NCBI GenBank assembly: GCA_024138015.1
Contig: JAMXBB010000004.1
Location: 4,895,700 to 4,959,699 of the forward strand
From: Lumnitzera littorea
Lineage: Eukaryota > Streptophyta > Magnoliopsida > Myrtales > Combretaceae
Reading direction: 5' to 3'
Length of the DNA: 64,000 bases
Shown: positions 12,888-25,964 of the stretch, piece by piece
Layout: each line of letters begins with the position of its first letter
Numbering within the stretch: position 1 is the first letter of the stretch
Translations under genes and position numbers: made by a program
The notes under the pieces: model-generated
What the model was told of the DNA's origin: nothing
What the model saw: the letters and a program-made list of their open reading frames with translations, nothing else
Databases searched by the model: none

Positions 12888-14480
12888 GTTTGGTAAGGAA
12901 TTGATTTTAAATAAGTTAGTATTTTTCTTCATGAAGATCGACGTTATAGTAGGTGTTTTTTTTTTTTTTCCTCATTTAAAAACATGCAGCTAAACTAAAT
13001 ATAGTCTCTTCTACGGTAATGATGCAACAATCATTATCCATTTGATTACTTCAAATTGTTAGACACAAATATGGCCGTTCTTATGAGATGAACTAACTTT
13101 TTATGATAGATTTGGTATAAATGTTCCAATTAGAGTAAGGTATTAGTACAATTTAATATTCTAATATAGACTATACCATGCGACGTCGTCAAACCTGATA
13201 AACAATATGCATCTCATTCCATATATTTTAACTTACAGCTTACTTAGTAAATCTACACAATATATGGACTTGTATCTTACTGATAGGGACACATTCAATT
13301 GGACCTAAAGCTTTAGTTAATGTTTTAAACTTGAAACATAATCAAACATAAACCTTAACATTTATAATGGTTGATAAAATGCCGCCACCTTATGATGCTT
13401 AGGAAAGGCCGAATACATAAAACGTTACGACGTTGGAGGTGTGTATTGGATCGAACCGGTCCTGCAGTTTACGGGCTAGTGATTAGCCGAATCGAGCCTA
13501 ATTCTTAACATTACGGTCCTATCCGGTTCATACGAATTGATGGTTTAAAGACCAATTTGAAGAACATTGAATTATGTCTTTTTTATTTTTTTTTCAAATT
13601 TAATTTTCCTTATATTCATTACCTACTATTAATAATTTGTCACCCACTAATATGTTTCTATTTTTTCCCAAATAATTCTAATAATTTATGTGATATATAA
13701 CAATGCGTAAATAATTTACTTTTATTTTTTATTGAAACTTTTTTTCATTTTGAAATAATTGATTTGGACTGCAAAAGTATAATAGTGTTTGTTTTATTTA
13801 TTTATTTTTAATTGAAGTTCGGATTAACTAAAAATGGCGACCAAACTACTAATTTAACCAGTGAGTTAGCCAGCTTATTCATGTACCCGTTAGGCTGGTA
13901 GTTTTCCAAGGTCGAACCACTTAGGCTCTTTGAGCTTAATGGTTTATTAGCCAATTCAAGCTTATCCCCATCCGAGCCAATTCACAGTTCGGAATTGACT
14001 TTTATACAAATTTAACTGGCATACGAACTTTTAGAAAGAATGATTTCCCAAAAAAATGAAAGACATTAGAATTATTATATAATATTGGCCAAAAAGATTG
14101 ATATCAAAATTTACCTTTTTTCCTTATTCATATCGTTATCATAAAAAAACTTCGACTTTTTTTTATTAATATATAAGCTTACGGAATAATTCTGTAATAA
14201 ACAGCTTGAAATGGTTGATAAACATAGATATTTCCCGAGGTCTATGTTCATGAAGGCTTTAGTTGGAACATCGACCTAGGTATAATGAAAATGTCCAATG
14301 GGCTTACCTAGGACAGCAATGTCAGATTGTGGGTCAAAGGGCCCATATGCTTTTGTTAAGATTATTTGATGGAAATCCAATCTATGTAGCAAAGGGATAA
14401 AAATATAACGTGACAGATCTCATAGCCCTCATTATTTGGATTTCGCTCTTTCTCTTCTTCTATTTATTAGGATTTAGAGA
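12888..14480. other. Non-coding; possible MITE-like patch at about 13,430-14,000
   Basis: No gene is seen. The patch from about 13,430 to 14,000 is more GC-balanced and has the text style of plant hAT-type miniature elements: GTGTATTGGATCGAACCGG near its left side and a CCCCATCCGAGCCAATTCAC-like right side. These two ends are only weakly inverted and no 8-bp duplication was found. The remainder is A/T-rich. Confidence 0.3.
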
Positions 14481-14639
14481 ATTATAACATTTGCAATTTC
14501 AGTAAACTCTTATTAGAAATGAAAGTGTAGATATAGAAATCCAATTGCAGTGGTGACATGAATGTAGCATAAATCTTGCATTTCGCATGATCTTAAGAAA
14601 AGTGACTTGATACTAAAATGTAAAGATGACTTGAAAAGA

Positions 14640-15180
14640 GACGTACGGAGGAAGAATTGATAGTCTCTAAGGAAAGGAATGCACAAGCGAGTTATTCCTA
14701 AGGAAAAATATCGTATTCTTCTTTTTGAGCTTTATTTGCTATTTTAGAATAATGATTCAACGTTAGGACTTGCTTCTTCTAATCTTCAAATTTTGACCAA
14801 TGATAAAACTCTTGAGTATTTATGAAGTTTAGCTATTGATAATATTCATTGGATTATATTGATGATCAATGGTTGATAATGTCCTTTTGATAGACCTCTT
14901 CATGGGTTCCTCTCGAGTTTAAGCTCGTAGAACACCTCTTTAAATATATGAGCCTCTTGAGAAAAGCTTTAAAGTGGATCTAATGGTCCAACAGATATAT
15001 GAGCTTTACCCACCCAAAAAACCTCTTTAAATGCATGACCTTCATATAAAGATTGTACTAGATTTAAACCCAAAATCCATTTTATCCTTTTAAGGTTTAT
15101 CATTAAGTTTCAAGAAAACTTTATTTGACTAAAAAGAGATGTATGAGCTTTTAGCCAATAGAGCATAATTAGAGTAGTTA
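14640..15180 (+). repeat. Dispersed repeat copy A (related to 40,500-40,930)
   Basis: This segment shares order and text with 40,500-40,930: GAGCTTTATTT/AAGCTTTATTT, then a TTTAGCYRTTGAYAATATTC block, TGATCAAYNN, and CATGGGTTCCTCT / TATGGGTTCCTCT. Both copies are in the same orientation and non-coding. They are probably relics of one retroelement family, but no ends were defined. Confidence 0.55.
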
Positions 15181-18100
15181 GTTGCTTGAAAACCGACTTC
15201 TCCGGTGCACCACATACGTTGTCAATATGTATGGCTAACGATGATCTCTATTTCTCGTTTTTTGTTCTTTCTTTTACTAGTCTTAATGTTATTTAGGTGC
15301 CAACAATAGTAATATTTTGTAGGTGGAAAAAGAAAATAAGATATTTATGTTACTAAAATATAGAATTATCAATGGTTTTCTCAAAAGAAAACAAAAGGAG
15401 AAAAGAGAAGTAAAAAAGGAGGAGGTTTTCAGATCAATAATAACATGCTGCATTCTTGGTTACTAATCTATGCTCCAAATTCTTATCAATTATCTCCTTA
15501 ACATACTATCATGTCTAATTGTTGAGATCACAAGAAAAAAGATTACATCATAGTAGGTAATTCTAAAAACTAGAGAAATTTAACCATTGATTTATAAATT
15601 GAGAAAAATTGAAAGATAAAAATTAAAAGGATCTAGATTTAGATTTATATTTATATTTCATTCTATCTAAATTTAAATTGTAAGGTAAATTGTTTATTAA
15701 TTGTATCTAAAACTAAACTCATCAACCTCACCCATTTAGTAAGCACATCGCTTGTTCATACCGAACTTATTTATCAACTAAAAAGATTTTAAGATAAGTA
15801 TACTAGGCTTTTAAGTTTCTATCTTAGAGAATGTTCAATTATTATCTTTTGGCTTGTTAAATTCTCGTAACAAAAGCTACAGTAAGACCTAAAAAAAGTT
15901 CTTGTAAAGTTAGCTTTTTATTTCTAGGCTACTTGTATGATAAGCAAATGATACAACCATTTATTCAAGCTATGGGCTATATATATGCCTAAATTAAAGA
16001 ACATTTGTGGCATGGTTGTTCTGTAGGGTTAATTCACCACGCAAAATTTGGGAGTGGATACGGTGATTGCTTCCTTCTCCTGTATAAGTTAAATTATCTG
16101 TATGGAAAATTTATAACAATAGCCTTCCTCCTGTGAACTTGAGGAGAATCGGACCAAGTAATATTGTATGATATCTGAGATGCTCTGAACAAAATGAAGA
16201 CTTGAGTCATGCTCCAAGAGATTATCTGGCCATTTGTGGGATACTCTAAAGCTTTAAACCTAACTATATACATGAAGAAAGGCACATGGATTTCATGGAA
16301 TTACTTAAAAAAAAAAAAGTGTAAACCGAAAAAACAAAAGCTTTTTGCTTAAAAGCCCCCTTGGTAAGGGATTTAGGTCCAGTAGAGGCCATATTTTAAC
16401 TGGGAGCCAATACTAAGAAAAGTTAAATTGAATAAGTTAATCTAATGGGTCATACTTTAAGTCCATTACGTTAGATCTTCCATTATCATCCTAAATATAT
16501 GGACTCAACTCATTGAACCCCATCACCTTGGTCCACCAAACCTAATTAATTAATGGGTTTGAAGCCTAATTTTAAATTTAGTCTTCTATAAGGTCAAATT
16601 AAACATAGATCGCTTTTTACATGTCCAATCAAGAATAGCTATAACTAGAGATGTGGCAGGAGATGAAGATAGGAGATGGGTTTTTGGGATTAGCATTAAG
16701 TTGCCAAAATTTATACCGTAACATAGTCATAGTGCATTTTATTAGGGGTGGAGTTCTTGTTTAAGAATGGACATTAGGAAAATTGAAATTAATTCTTGTT
16801 GTCTTTAAATTTTGCCGATAGAGGTTGAAATTGTTTGCTACATTGTGTAGCTCTTGTAAGACCCGAAAAGAAAATAAAAAAGGGTTATCAGACCAATACT
16901 GAATGATACTCTAACACAGCCATTTCGATACCTAAGTTAGCATGGAGTTATGAGTGAAAACCTTAAGAAACTTAAAAGAAGAGAGAGAGAGAGAGAGAGA
17001 GACTCTATATTTGGAGGCGTCGTCCGCTATTTGTAGTGAATGAGATTAAATTGAATCTAAACTGAGTTATTAGAATTGAACTTTTATTATGGACTTATCG
17101 ATTTAGATTTAAACATCTTATATCTAAAAAGGTCTATCAACGATTCTGATTTTTGTTTAGTTATTTCTTTATTACTGTTTGACAAGCCATGCAAATGCAA
17201 ATATTTACATGCAAGTGGGGGAAATCTATCCACGCTTTAATAGCTTGAACTTTGCTATGTGCTGCGCTACGATTTATATGGCTAAGAATGTGTTAGGAAG
17301 GCAATAATGATGAAGGTTTTTTGTTTGATTCCACCAAAAGCATGTTTAATGTTAGTTAACAAATGATAGTATCCGGTTCTTTAAAAATTATCATTCCATT
17401 TTCATGATGGAAATTTTATCGATATCTACACAATATTTATTCATTCACGTGTCCTATTATTAACATTAAAATTTTTCTTTATTATATTTTGCTCAAGCAA
17501 GGAGAGATAATATCTGTGGTGTTTAATAGAGGCAATAAGTCCTCCTATATTTTGTAATTTCATAGAAAGAAAAAAGAAAAAAAAAAAAGAAAAGAAAAGA
17601 AGGGAATAAACCCGATGCCACATGCCCTACCAGCGATAAGAATTTGAGTAGATTATTTGGTATCATAACCTAAATAAGGTTCCAGTTAGATCTTGATCCC
17701 AATTACACTCAATAACTTAGAGGGAAAAAAAAAAAAGAAAAGAAAAACGAGCACGATAATAAATATGTAAAGGGAAAAAGAAAAGAATTGTAAGTTTAAA
17801 TTGAAAATTACCGATGGATAGCCATCGAACGCTTATTTTTTACATTTCTATATGATTACTTTTTTTATGAAATATGTAATTGTTTTAGAAAAAGTTTTAG
17901 AAGTTTTATTTTCGAAATCCTACTCTATTTACTTCAAAGTTTGTATAATTTATTTGATCTCTCTATTTTATAAATTAGGAATTATGACATCAGAACTAGT
18001 TTTCATCATGGCTCGGTTACACTTGCGATAGGCTTCTGTCGAACATTAGAGACCACATTACCTTCTCTAGGAGTTTCGTATGGTACATATTCACTCATTC

Positions 18101-20500
18101 TGAGATGAGTCCTGTGCATCCCTTATTGTATTTCTCAAACATTCTTATTAGAAGCGTAGAATCTGCCTTCTAGCCCTAATTGCCTAATTCCTTAAGAAAA
18201 TGTCGGTAATGAATGTGAATGAATTATGAGTCTCTCGTAATATCAACTACAGTTATGTAATCCAAAATGAATACCCCGGAAAAGAGGAAAAAAGAAAAAA
18301 CAGTTTATTGACATGACAAGCATATTCTCCCTAGAGATTTCTCTATCTAGGGCAGATGGTTTAGAATAGAATCATAATCATGTATGGTTTCAAAGGAACT
18401 ATAATTAGGGTCATTATCTTGTGAAGTAATTGGTCATTAGCAAATCTAAACTATGGATATTTTGTTTCACTTTTTTCCCATATGGCCACCCCACCATATT
18501 TTGTTTTTCTGCGGATTATACTTTGGATTACTAACATTTGAAACCACACCTCGTACCCCACCCCATCCCTAGCAATAAAAAATAAAAAATAAAAAAAAAT
18601 AAAAAAGAAAGAAAAAGTGACTTATAAGTGGAAATATCCTAAAACAACCATGAAAGGCTATAAATAGTCTCGCAATGGTACAATGTATAAGTTTTATTTC
18701 ATACTCATTCGGAATATCATTTAACTTATAACTCAATTAAATTTGTTTGAACTCAATTGTCTTATTAAAAAAATGCTTTTTATTTTAATTAAAATAATAT
18801 TTCTTTTTAAACTCGATTAGAATTAGACCTATTTTAAGTTCGATTGAAATTAAATCAAATTTGCATGCTTGTTGTGTTCAATATTACAAAGCTCGAGCTC
18901 GTATTTCTTGAGTGTTGTTGAGTTGAAAATGAGTAAGTCATCACATCAAATTCCTATAGTTTACAAGTAAGTTTAACTTATTTACACTTTAATAACACCT
19001 AAACAATGAGTAAAAAAAGGATTTAACGGTATTAACACGCTGTATAAATTGATAAGAGCTATATAAATATCAATAATACTTGATTATATGATAATAAAGA
19101 AATATATATTTCAAAAAAGTACTAATGATACTATTACATATTAAAATTTTATTCGTATTTACATGCCACTAATCAATTTATATTGCGTGTTAATACCTTT
19201 AAAGCTTTTCTTGCAATAATTTAGGTTTGAACGTGTGGTGTGGAGTAATTTTGTTACAGATAATAATTACCAAACAAAGAATTCTTGAAATAAAAATTAA
19301 AAAGAAAAAGAAATAAAATAAAACAACAACCCTAATTATCAACAAATCCATCCAAAGTTCCCTTTTCCTCTTCCAACTTCACGGAATGATCATAATTATC
19401 AATTATAAGATTTGTGACTGCCGGATACGCTAGAGAGTTGAAATATGAAAACAGGAATAGCTCGTGAGCTTGGAATATCAGAACCTGCTGAGTTGTTGCG
19501 CCTACAATGCCAGAAAATGTCGTAATAATTATTGCTTAAGTTTCGTGCAACCATGCACGTTTTTTAATTATGGATCCTATTTATATAAGACATGGGTCCC
19601 AAAGTTTGATAATGTTATAATCTCTATCTGATGATGATTTTCCAATTTTATGTTTAAAGTTGATTAATATCTTTGAATTAATCGAACTTCTGTTACTCGA
19701 TCTTATTGTCTCGTATCTTATCAATTTGCACTTGCACTATTCGATCAATGAATGTCTATGACAAGAAGATTAGACAAATAGTAAATTTGATAAGGAATAG
19801 TTAGATTTGAATGATATTTATTAATATTAAACTTTAAGTTAAAAAATATAATAAAAATATTTGATTTTGTATGACAATAAAATTGTAAAAGTAACCAAAG
19901 TTCATTTAGATATGTTGATACTATAGAAAAAAAAAAAAAAAGGTAAATTACAATCACACCCTCGAAAACTATCCATGCAACAGACATACTCCTAATAATT
20001 TCTACAATAATAAACTAATAGCTTTTAAGAATTAATCACTCAGTAAAATTTTTAATCCAGTACAATACCAATTCAATTTTTTTTTTTTTTTATTAATATA
20101 TACTCTTCACTATTTTTTAAGACAATTCATCACTTCATCCAGAATTTTTTTCTCACTTATTTTATGCTGAAGCTGCTAATCCAGATCCAATTAGGTGACT
20201 AGTTAGGCTTGAAAAATAATTACATTTATACATTAATACCAAAATATTGATTTGGTATAGTAGCGTACGACAAATTTTACAGTGTTGACAATTTTCAAGT
20301 GGTATTATAAGTGCTTCGAATTACAATATCAGCAATTACTAAAAGAAATGAATTAACCCAAAAAAAAAATTATTATTAATTAAAGTATCGCTGGTGTAAA
20401 TATTTTTATGAAACATTGATTTGAAATTTTTCGACATATTGAACCATTCTACTGTAATTCTCCAATGAATTTCATACAATTAGCTCCCTTTCCCAATTTT
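15181..20500. other. Long non-coding A/T-rich tract
   Basis: No protein-coding signal is seen. It contains a GA microsatellite (16979-17002), purine-rich A/G runs (17568-17600, 17726-17746, 18577-18617) and a possible LTR-like start TGTAAGACCCGAAAAG at 16855. A region at 18,690-18,950 has GAGCTCGAGCTCG-type text common in small hAT-like repeats. None of these could be bounded. Confidence 0.45.
16979..17002 (+). repeat. (GA)n microsatellite
   Basis: About twelve uninterrupted GA units. It is a simple sequence repeat in non-coding DNA. Confidence 0.9.
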
Positions 20501-20569
20501 ACTCTGAGCAACTCCTGCATTTGAAGCAAAATGTTGTCTATTTAGCTCATGAATTAAAAAGACAAAGGA

Positions 20570-20880
20570 CTTTCCTCAAGTAAAAGGCCAAAGATCTTAT
20601 AGGAAGGACGGCAACAATGCATGTGAAATTCCGTACAAAAATAAGCAGCGGATTGTCAAGTTGAAAGAGTGGCAGCACCTGGAAATGCTTGAAGTGTGTT
20701 CGTACTGATGAAATAATTTCAGTCCCAATCATGGATCTCGATGAAGAACATAAAAAGTTAAAGAGCTTTATCTCCATACCATGCTTGGTTATGCGAGTGG
20801 AAATATCTATGCCTTCTCGCATAACACGTTTCCACAATACTCGTAAACATTTTCATTTTTCAATTGAGTGTAATTATAAT
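20570..20880 (+). pseudogene. Unrecognised possible coding relic
   Basis: A patch with higher GC than its surroundings. On the plus strand a frame reads VKGQRSYRKDGNNACEIPY and continues KNKQRIVKLKEWQHLEMLEV before a stop near 20707. The adjacent frame then reads IISVPIMDLDEEHKKLKSF and onwards. Together this suggests an old exon or pseudogene with a frameshift, but I recognise no family. The minus strand is also open over 20547-20837, so coding on either strand is uncertain. Confidence 0.2.
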
Positions 20881-20999
20881 TTATACACGTGAACTATCAT
20901 TCAAAATGACTCAACGCAATTATATTTTCATGCTACTTTTACATAGAAAAGGTTGCAGAATAGAAAGAGATTATATATCAATAAAAACGGATTTATATA

Positions 21000-22207
21000 G
21001 AAAGAATTGATAGTTGAAGAGCTTTATCTGAAAAATCAACCAAATTGATGAACAAATTACTTTCAGCATCAAAATATCTCGTACAGGAACACAATGGTCA
21101 CTTCCAGAAGAACGTAACCCAGCAAATACATAACATAACCCACGTAAATGACGAAAGCGAAAATATGTTGTCTAATTTTAACAGCAAATTAACGGAAGAT
21201 TTGTCTGAAAAATTTTACAAACGTTAAGGATTTAAATAAAAATTTAAAAATTTTTAAGACTCAAACAAAAAAAATATAAGAAGTTAAATCTTAAATTTGC
21301 ACTTTTTTCGTGGACTAATAAGAAAGTGTCACTTGTTTAAAACTTTTGCAAGCACTAATAATTCAAATAGAAATTTTGAAATATTTACAAGTCAAACAAC
21401 AATATTGTAAAAGGTTAAGTCCTAAATATGTATTTCTCTATTCTAAATATTTTTTTATAAACTAATATCAATATGCAACATAACCAAATTTGTAAAAATT
21501 GGAATGATAATGGATTGATGATGATAGGAATGATAGAATAAAATAGATTTGAGATCAATGGTAGATGATTTGCAAATATTAAAATAAGTTATGATGGAAA
21601 GATTTATATACGGTGGTAAAGAATGATGAAAGTTTAGAAAGGAAGGATGGCTACAACAAGGTTTAATAAAGAGTCTAAAGGAAGCTAGAGAAAGAATTAA
21701 AGAGAATATAGTTCAGAGATCAATACAAATATTTAAGAGTTTAATATGATATAAAATTCTCTACAAACAATTAGGAACTAAAACTTTTTATTACTTGGAG
21801 GTAATATAGAGATGATAGAATAATTATTTTTAAAATGCTTTTGATTATCTTATTTACTTGCAAATTCACTCGAGGTTTTTATAGGGAATAGTTATTACTT
21901 TTATAAGGTGTTATTTTCTGTTTTTTTTTTCAAAGGAAATAAAATAAAAAGCGCAAATGATGGGACAATTGTTTCATCAATAAATAACTATTCATTATAT
22001 TGCATTATACCCACACAATGACATATTGGTATAATGTCATGTTCTTAATTTAATGCTGCATTTGGTGAGATGGAGTAATATTATAAAAAGTATTATTTGC
22101 AATAAAAATTTTCCTAAAGCAAATACTATGATAGTATATTTTTTACATTCTCCCAGTAATAGTCATCTAAAGAATAACTTTTCTATTCTTTATTTACTCT
22201 ATTAAAA
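21000..22207. other. Non-coding A/T-rich tract
   Basis: Nothing beyond A/T-rich sequence and short unsupported open frames was found here. Confidence 0.5.
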
Positions 22208-23250
22208 AAATTGGGAAAAATACAAAAAAAACTCTTTAACGTTTACTTACTTTTCTATTTTAGTTATTAACATTTCAAAAACTTCATATAAGTTCTTAAT
22301 ATTTTAAACATTTGTCAAAAAAGTCCTTCCATCTGTTTTGTTAACATTTTCATTACTAAAGACATGTGGTAGCACACCATTAGCCCACATGTAATTTAAA
22401 AAAAATAGTAAAATAATTTCAAAAAGAATAAAAAAATTAGACAAATGAAAAAAAATTACAAAAAAAAAACATTTATGTAATATATTATATATACTTATAT
22501 AAATATTTATATATTACTAATATAATAATCAATTACCCCTTACCATTGGGTAGCCAGATAATCTTGGGTAGTAAAGTGGGTCATCGCCCACTTTAAGAAG
22601 TGGGTCATGCAACCCAACAGCGGCCTTAGGTAGCAGCCAAACACTTAAGGGAAAGGTCGCTTAAACCCCATTAGGTGGTGGGCAGCCACTTTAAGCCGCT
22701 AAAAAAAAAAAATTGTTAAAATCCTATCAATTAAGATTGGGTTGTATGACTCAAATGGATTTTCATTTTTTTTTTTTCTTTTTGGGAGGCCATCACTTAG
22801 GAGGTAGAGAAGGGGGTCACATAATGCCCTTTGGGGTCACAGGACCTACTTCTCTAAGGCTGACTGAAATTCGACCACCTTTAAAGATCACGAGACTCAA
22901 ATCTCCCCTGCTGGGCGAATTTCTTTATATATATATATTTCTACTTTTTCCTTCTTCTTTTTTATTTTTATTTTTTTACTTTTCAAATTTATATGTATTA
23001 TATATAAGTATATAAATATATAATCGAATAATTTCTACTTTTTGCAAATTATTTATTTATTTTTATTTTTTAATTAATTTTCCCCTTTTTTTTAACATTT
23101 CTCTATATTTTTTTTATTATTGTTCATATTTTAATGTCTTCTTTATTTAAATTTATATGTAGACTAATGTGATGGTGCCATGTGTCCTTAGTAATAGAAA
23201 AGATAACTGAACTTGACAAAAGGACTTTTTTATATTTTTCCCAATTTATA
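22208..23250. mobile_element. TIR element (non-autonomous, MULE-like) with GC-rich core
   Basis: The left end (ATTGGGAAAAATAC at about 22210) and the right end (its reverse complement, TTTTTCCCAAT, near 23235-23246) form terminal inverted repeats. Further inside, the left text CATTACTAAAGACATGTGG mirrors the right CCATGTGTCCTTAGTAATAG, with an insertion or deletion of about 120 bp between the arms. The core at about 22,540-22,930 is clearly richer in G and C than the arms and holds a short hairpin (AGTGGG...CCCACT near 22576-22593). No transposase frame is present, so it would need a partner element. No clear target duplication was found. Confidence 0.6.
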
Positions 23251-23370
23251 AGAGTTATAAGTTCTTTTAAAAGCCTATAATTCTATAAGCAAAAATGTAG
23301 AGCTTTGTTGAAGGACTACAAAATAGCTTAACTATGAATTATACAAATATTGTCCTCATCTTTGAATGTC

Positions 23371-24171
23371 ATGAAGCTTTAGATATTATATGGCATGATC
23401 AACATAGTGACCGATATCCTTATGATGTTGTTCTTCTTTGCAAGGATATTACATTTAGGATTGAGAAGGTAAAGTTGCGAAGAGTTTAGTATGTCAACGG
23501 GGCACTTGCAAAAAATTAGTAAGAAAATAAGCTCCGAGTGAAACTTATTACAACTTTATCAAAATCTGCACTACAGTTGCATGCCCTCATGTAACTTCAG
23601 TGAAAAATTGTTATAGCAGAAGTTGTATGCCCCAATATGACTTTAATGCATATTGTTATAACCAAAGTCATAAGAGGGGCATGTGACTTCAATACAAAAC
23701 TCTCCACTCATTAAAACAAATAAATACAATTTTCTCAAATATATACAATTTCCAATAAAATTTACATCCAAATACGAATAGCAAATTCAAGAACTTTTAT
23801 ATCAACCATGTAATTATCTCTGGATACTCTAAACACATACAATCAAAATATACTAAAAAAAACCAAATTTAATTACAAATTAGGTACATCGATTTTCAAA
23901 TGTCATAGCATACAAGAGATGTACTAATGTTTACTCTTATGCTAACTTAAGAACATCCCATATCTAGATAGGAAAGACGGTCGTCTCTCTAAAGGACTTG
24001 CGAAAGACTTATCTAAGTAACCCCTTCACCTATGGTAGAGCTTTGCAAGGACATGGTACGCTTTTTTTAGAGCGCTACTGGCATACGGTGGCCTTCTAAA
24101 GGTTGATATGGGAAACTATAAAGTTAGGATCAATCTCACCTAATTTTATCAAATGTCGCCTTACGGATGAC
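23371..24171. repeat. Tandem duplication of MULE left terminus, unit 1
   Basis: The sequence starting ATGAAGCTTTAGATATTATA at 23371 recurs at 24172 (ATGAAGTTTTAGATATTATA), a period of about 801 bp. The similarity continues through the whole unit to the CTCACCTAATTTTATCAAAT block at about 24136, matched near 24990. The copies have diverged by point changes and small indels. Unit 1 contains the outer terminal repeat (from about 23483) and three subterminal repeats (23574, 23620, 23665). About 110 bp lying outside the terminal repeat are duplicated too. Confidence 0.8.
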
Positions 24172-25020
24172 ATGAAGTTTTAGATATTATACAGCATGAT
24201 CAACTTAATGATTGATATCCTCATGATGTTGTTCTTTTTTATAGAGATATTACATCTAGGATTGAGAAGAGTTTAGTACATCAATGGGGCACTTGCAAAA
24301 AATTAGGATGGAAACAACCCCCGAGCGAAGCTTATTATGACTTTATCAAAATTTGCACTAAAGTTGCTTGCATCCCATGTAACTTCAGTGGAAAATTGTT
24401 ATAACTAAAGTTGTATGGGGGGCACGCAACTTTAATTATAAAAACTTATAACTAAAGTCCCATGGGGGGCATACAACTTCAATATTAAACCCCCTACTTG
24501 TAAAAATAGATAAGCACAATTTTCCTAAATACATATAATGAAATTTAAATTCAAATATGAATAGCAAATTCAAGAATTTTATATCAATTGTGTAGTCATC
24601 TCTCGGTACCTCAGATACATACAATCAGAATATACTAAAAAATTCGCATTTAATTACGAACTGGGTACATCAATTTTCAAATGTCATAACATAAAAGAGA
24701 TGTACTAACGTCTACCCTTATGCCAACCTAAGAGTATCCCATATCTGAATAGGAGAGACGGTCGTCTCTTTAAATGACCCATAGAAGGCTTAGCTGGGGA
24801 GTCTAAGAAGTTTTTGGGTGAGATGGGGCTAACATGTGTTGGTGGTCGGTGCTACGTGACATCTTCACCTATGTTAAAGTTCTATGAGGGCATGGTATGC
24901 CTTTTTTGAAGTGTTACTAGCATATGATGGTCCTCCAAGGGCTGATAAGAAGGTAGTGTGACATAGGAAATTATAGAGTTGGGACTGATCCCGCCTAATT
25001 CGATCGAATGTCACCTCACA
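24172..25020. repeat. Tandem duplication of MULE left terminus, unit 2
   Basis: The second copy of the 801-bp unit, directly contiguous with the PMD pseudogene. Its terminal repeat begins at about 24270 (AGTTTAGTACATCAATGGGG) and it carries three subterminal repeats starting at 24361, 24408 and 24455, exactly 47 bp apart. The reverse complement of the element's right end (35,340-35,573) matches it. Confidence 0.8.
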
Positions 25021-25964
25021 AATAGAACTTCTGCATCTCCTCAACCCCGACCTTGTGTCTATCCAGCCCTACCTCCCTTAGTACAGATTCTAGTATGTGG
25101 CGGCTAATATGCAAGTGGCTCGGGCTGGTAGTCTTCATCCGGTGGTAGAGTATATGGAAGGGGATGGTATAAGACAATACCACCATAATCCTTAATGAAT
25201 TGAAAGCCTTCTACAACAATCTTGTATGCCATCCCTATGTCATCAGTCAACTAAACTGACTGTAATATGTCAACTTGCATGAAAGAAAAACCATTAACAA
25301 TCTTACGATATGATAAATGGAGTTGAAAACAGTTAGCTACATTGGTTGTGTTTACCAGATGACCCATAATTATCTCCTCATTCATGTGTCTGAGTATAAT
25401 CCTGAACCTACTTGTTAGTCATGACAATTGCAAGTACCCACCCTTAGCATTTGCCTCTAGTGGAACATCACTCAACAAGTCCCTAGCTATGGTAGCCTAA
25501 GTCTTTTTGGTGCTACCAGTGACTACCACATCATCTACCCTCAGTCCCAGCTAGACCTTAATATCCTGCAATGTAATGGTCATCTCACTATGTGTCATGT
25601 AGAAGATATGTGTCTTTGGCCTCTATCTCATTACTAAAGCGGTGATCAGATGCCAGTCCATCTAAATAAATGAAAGTCGGCTGACATCTATGAATCTAGC
25701 CTCCTCCAAGTATGGCACCATGCGATCATAAAGTGGGATGCACTCCTCTTCCTTCTATATGGCCAGCTTACACTGTCGAACAGTCAGGGTGTCTACTGCT
25801 TACAATGAGTCATATTGACACGAATATTAGCATAACATCATTGGAACAACATCTTGAATGAATGTCAAAAGTTGTAAATGATGTACTTGTCCTTCTCATA
25901 CATCCTAAGAATGATGGAATGCTTACTCACTTAAAACTAAGGTGTCGATGGGGCCTGGATCCAT
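25020..25964 (-). pseudogene. Plant mobile domain (PMD, MAIN-like) pseudogene
   Basis: Reading the minus strand from an ATG at 25964 gives MDPGPIDTLVL, the usual N-terminal opening of PMD proteins. Further on (about 25,740-25,490) come YDRMVPYLEEARFIDVSRL, then MDWHLITALV, then RPKTHIFYMTHSEMTITLQD and LGLRVDDVVVTGS. These are the hallmark PMD blocks (RW.PETHTF...GEMTITLxD, LLGLxVDG). Host PMD proteins such as MAIN/MAIL1 act in silencing and genome maintenance, and the domain is also found in transposons. At least six in-frame stops are present, mostly TAG, plus frame changes upstream. The frame ends soon after about 25,020, giving roughly 315 codons, shorter than typical host PMD proteins. 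It lies 105 bp downstream of the transposase stop, so the two probably formed the element's gene set. No function is expected now. Confidence 0.8.
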
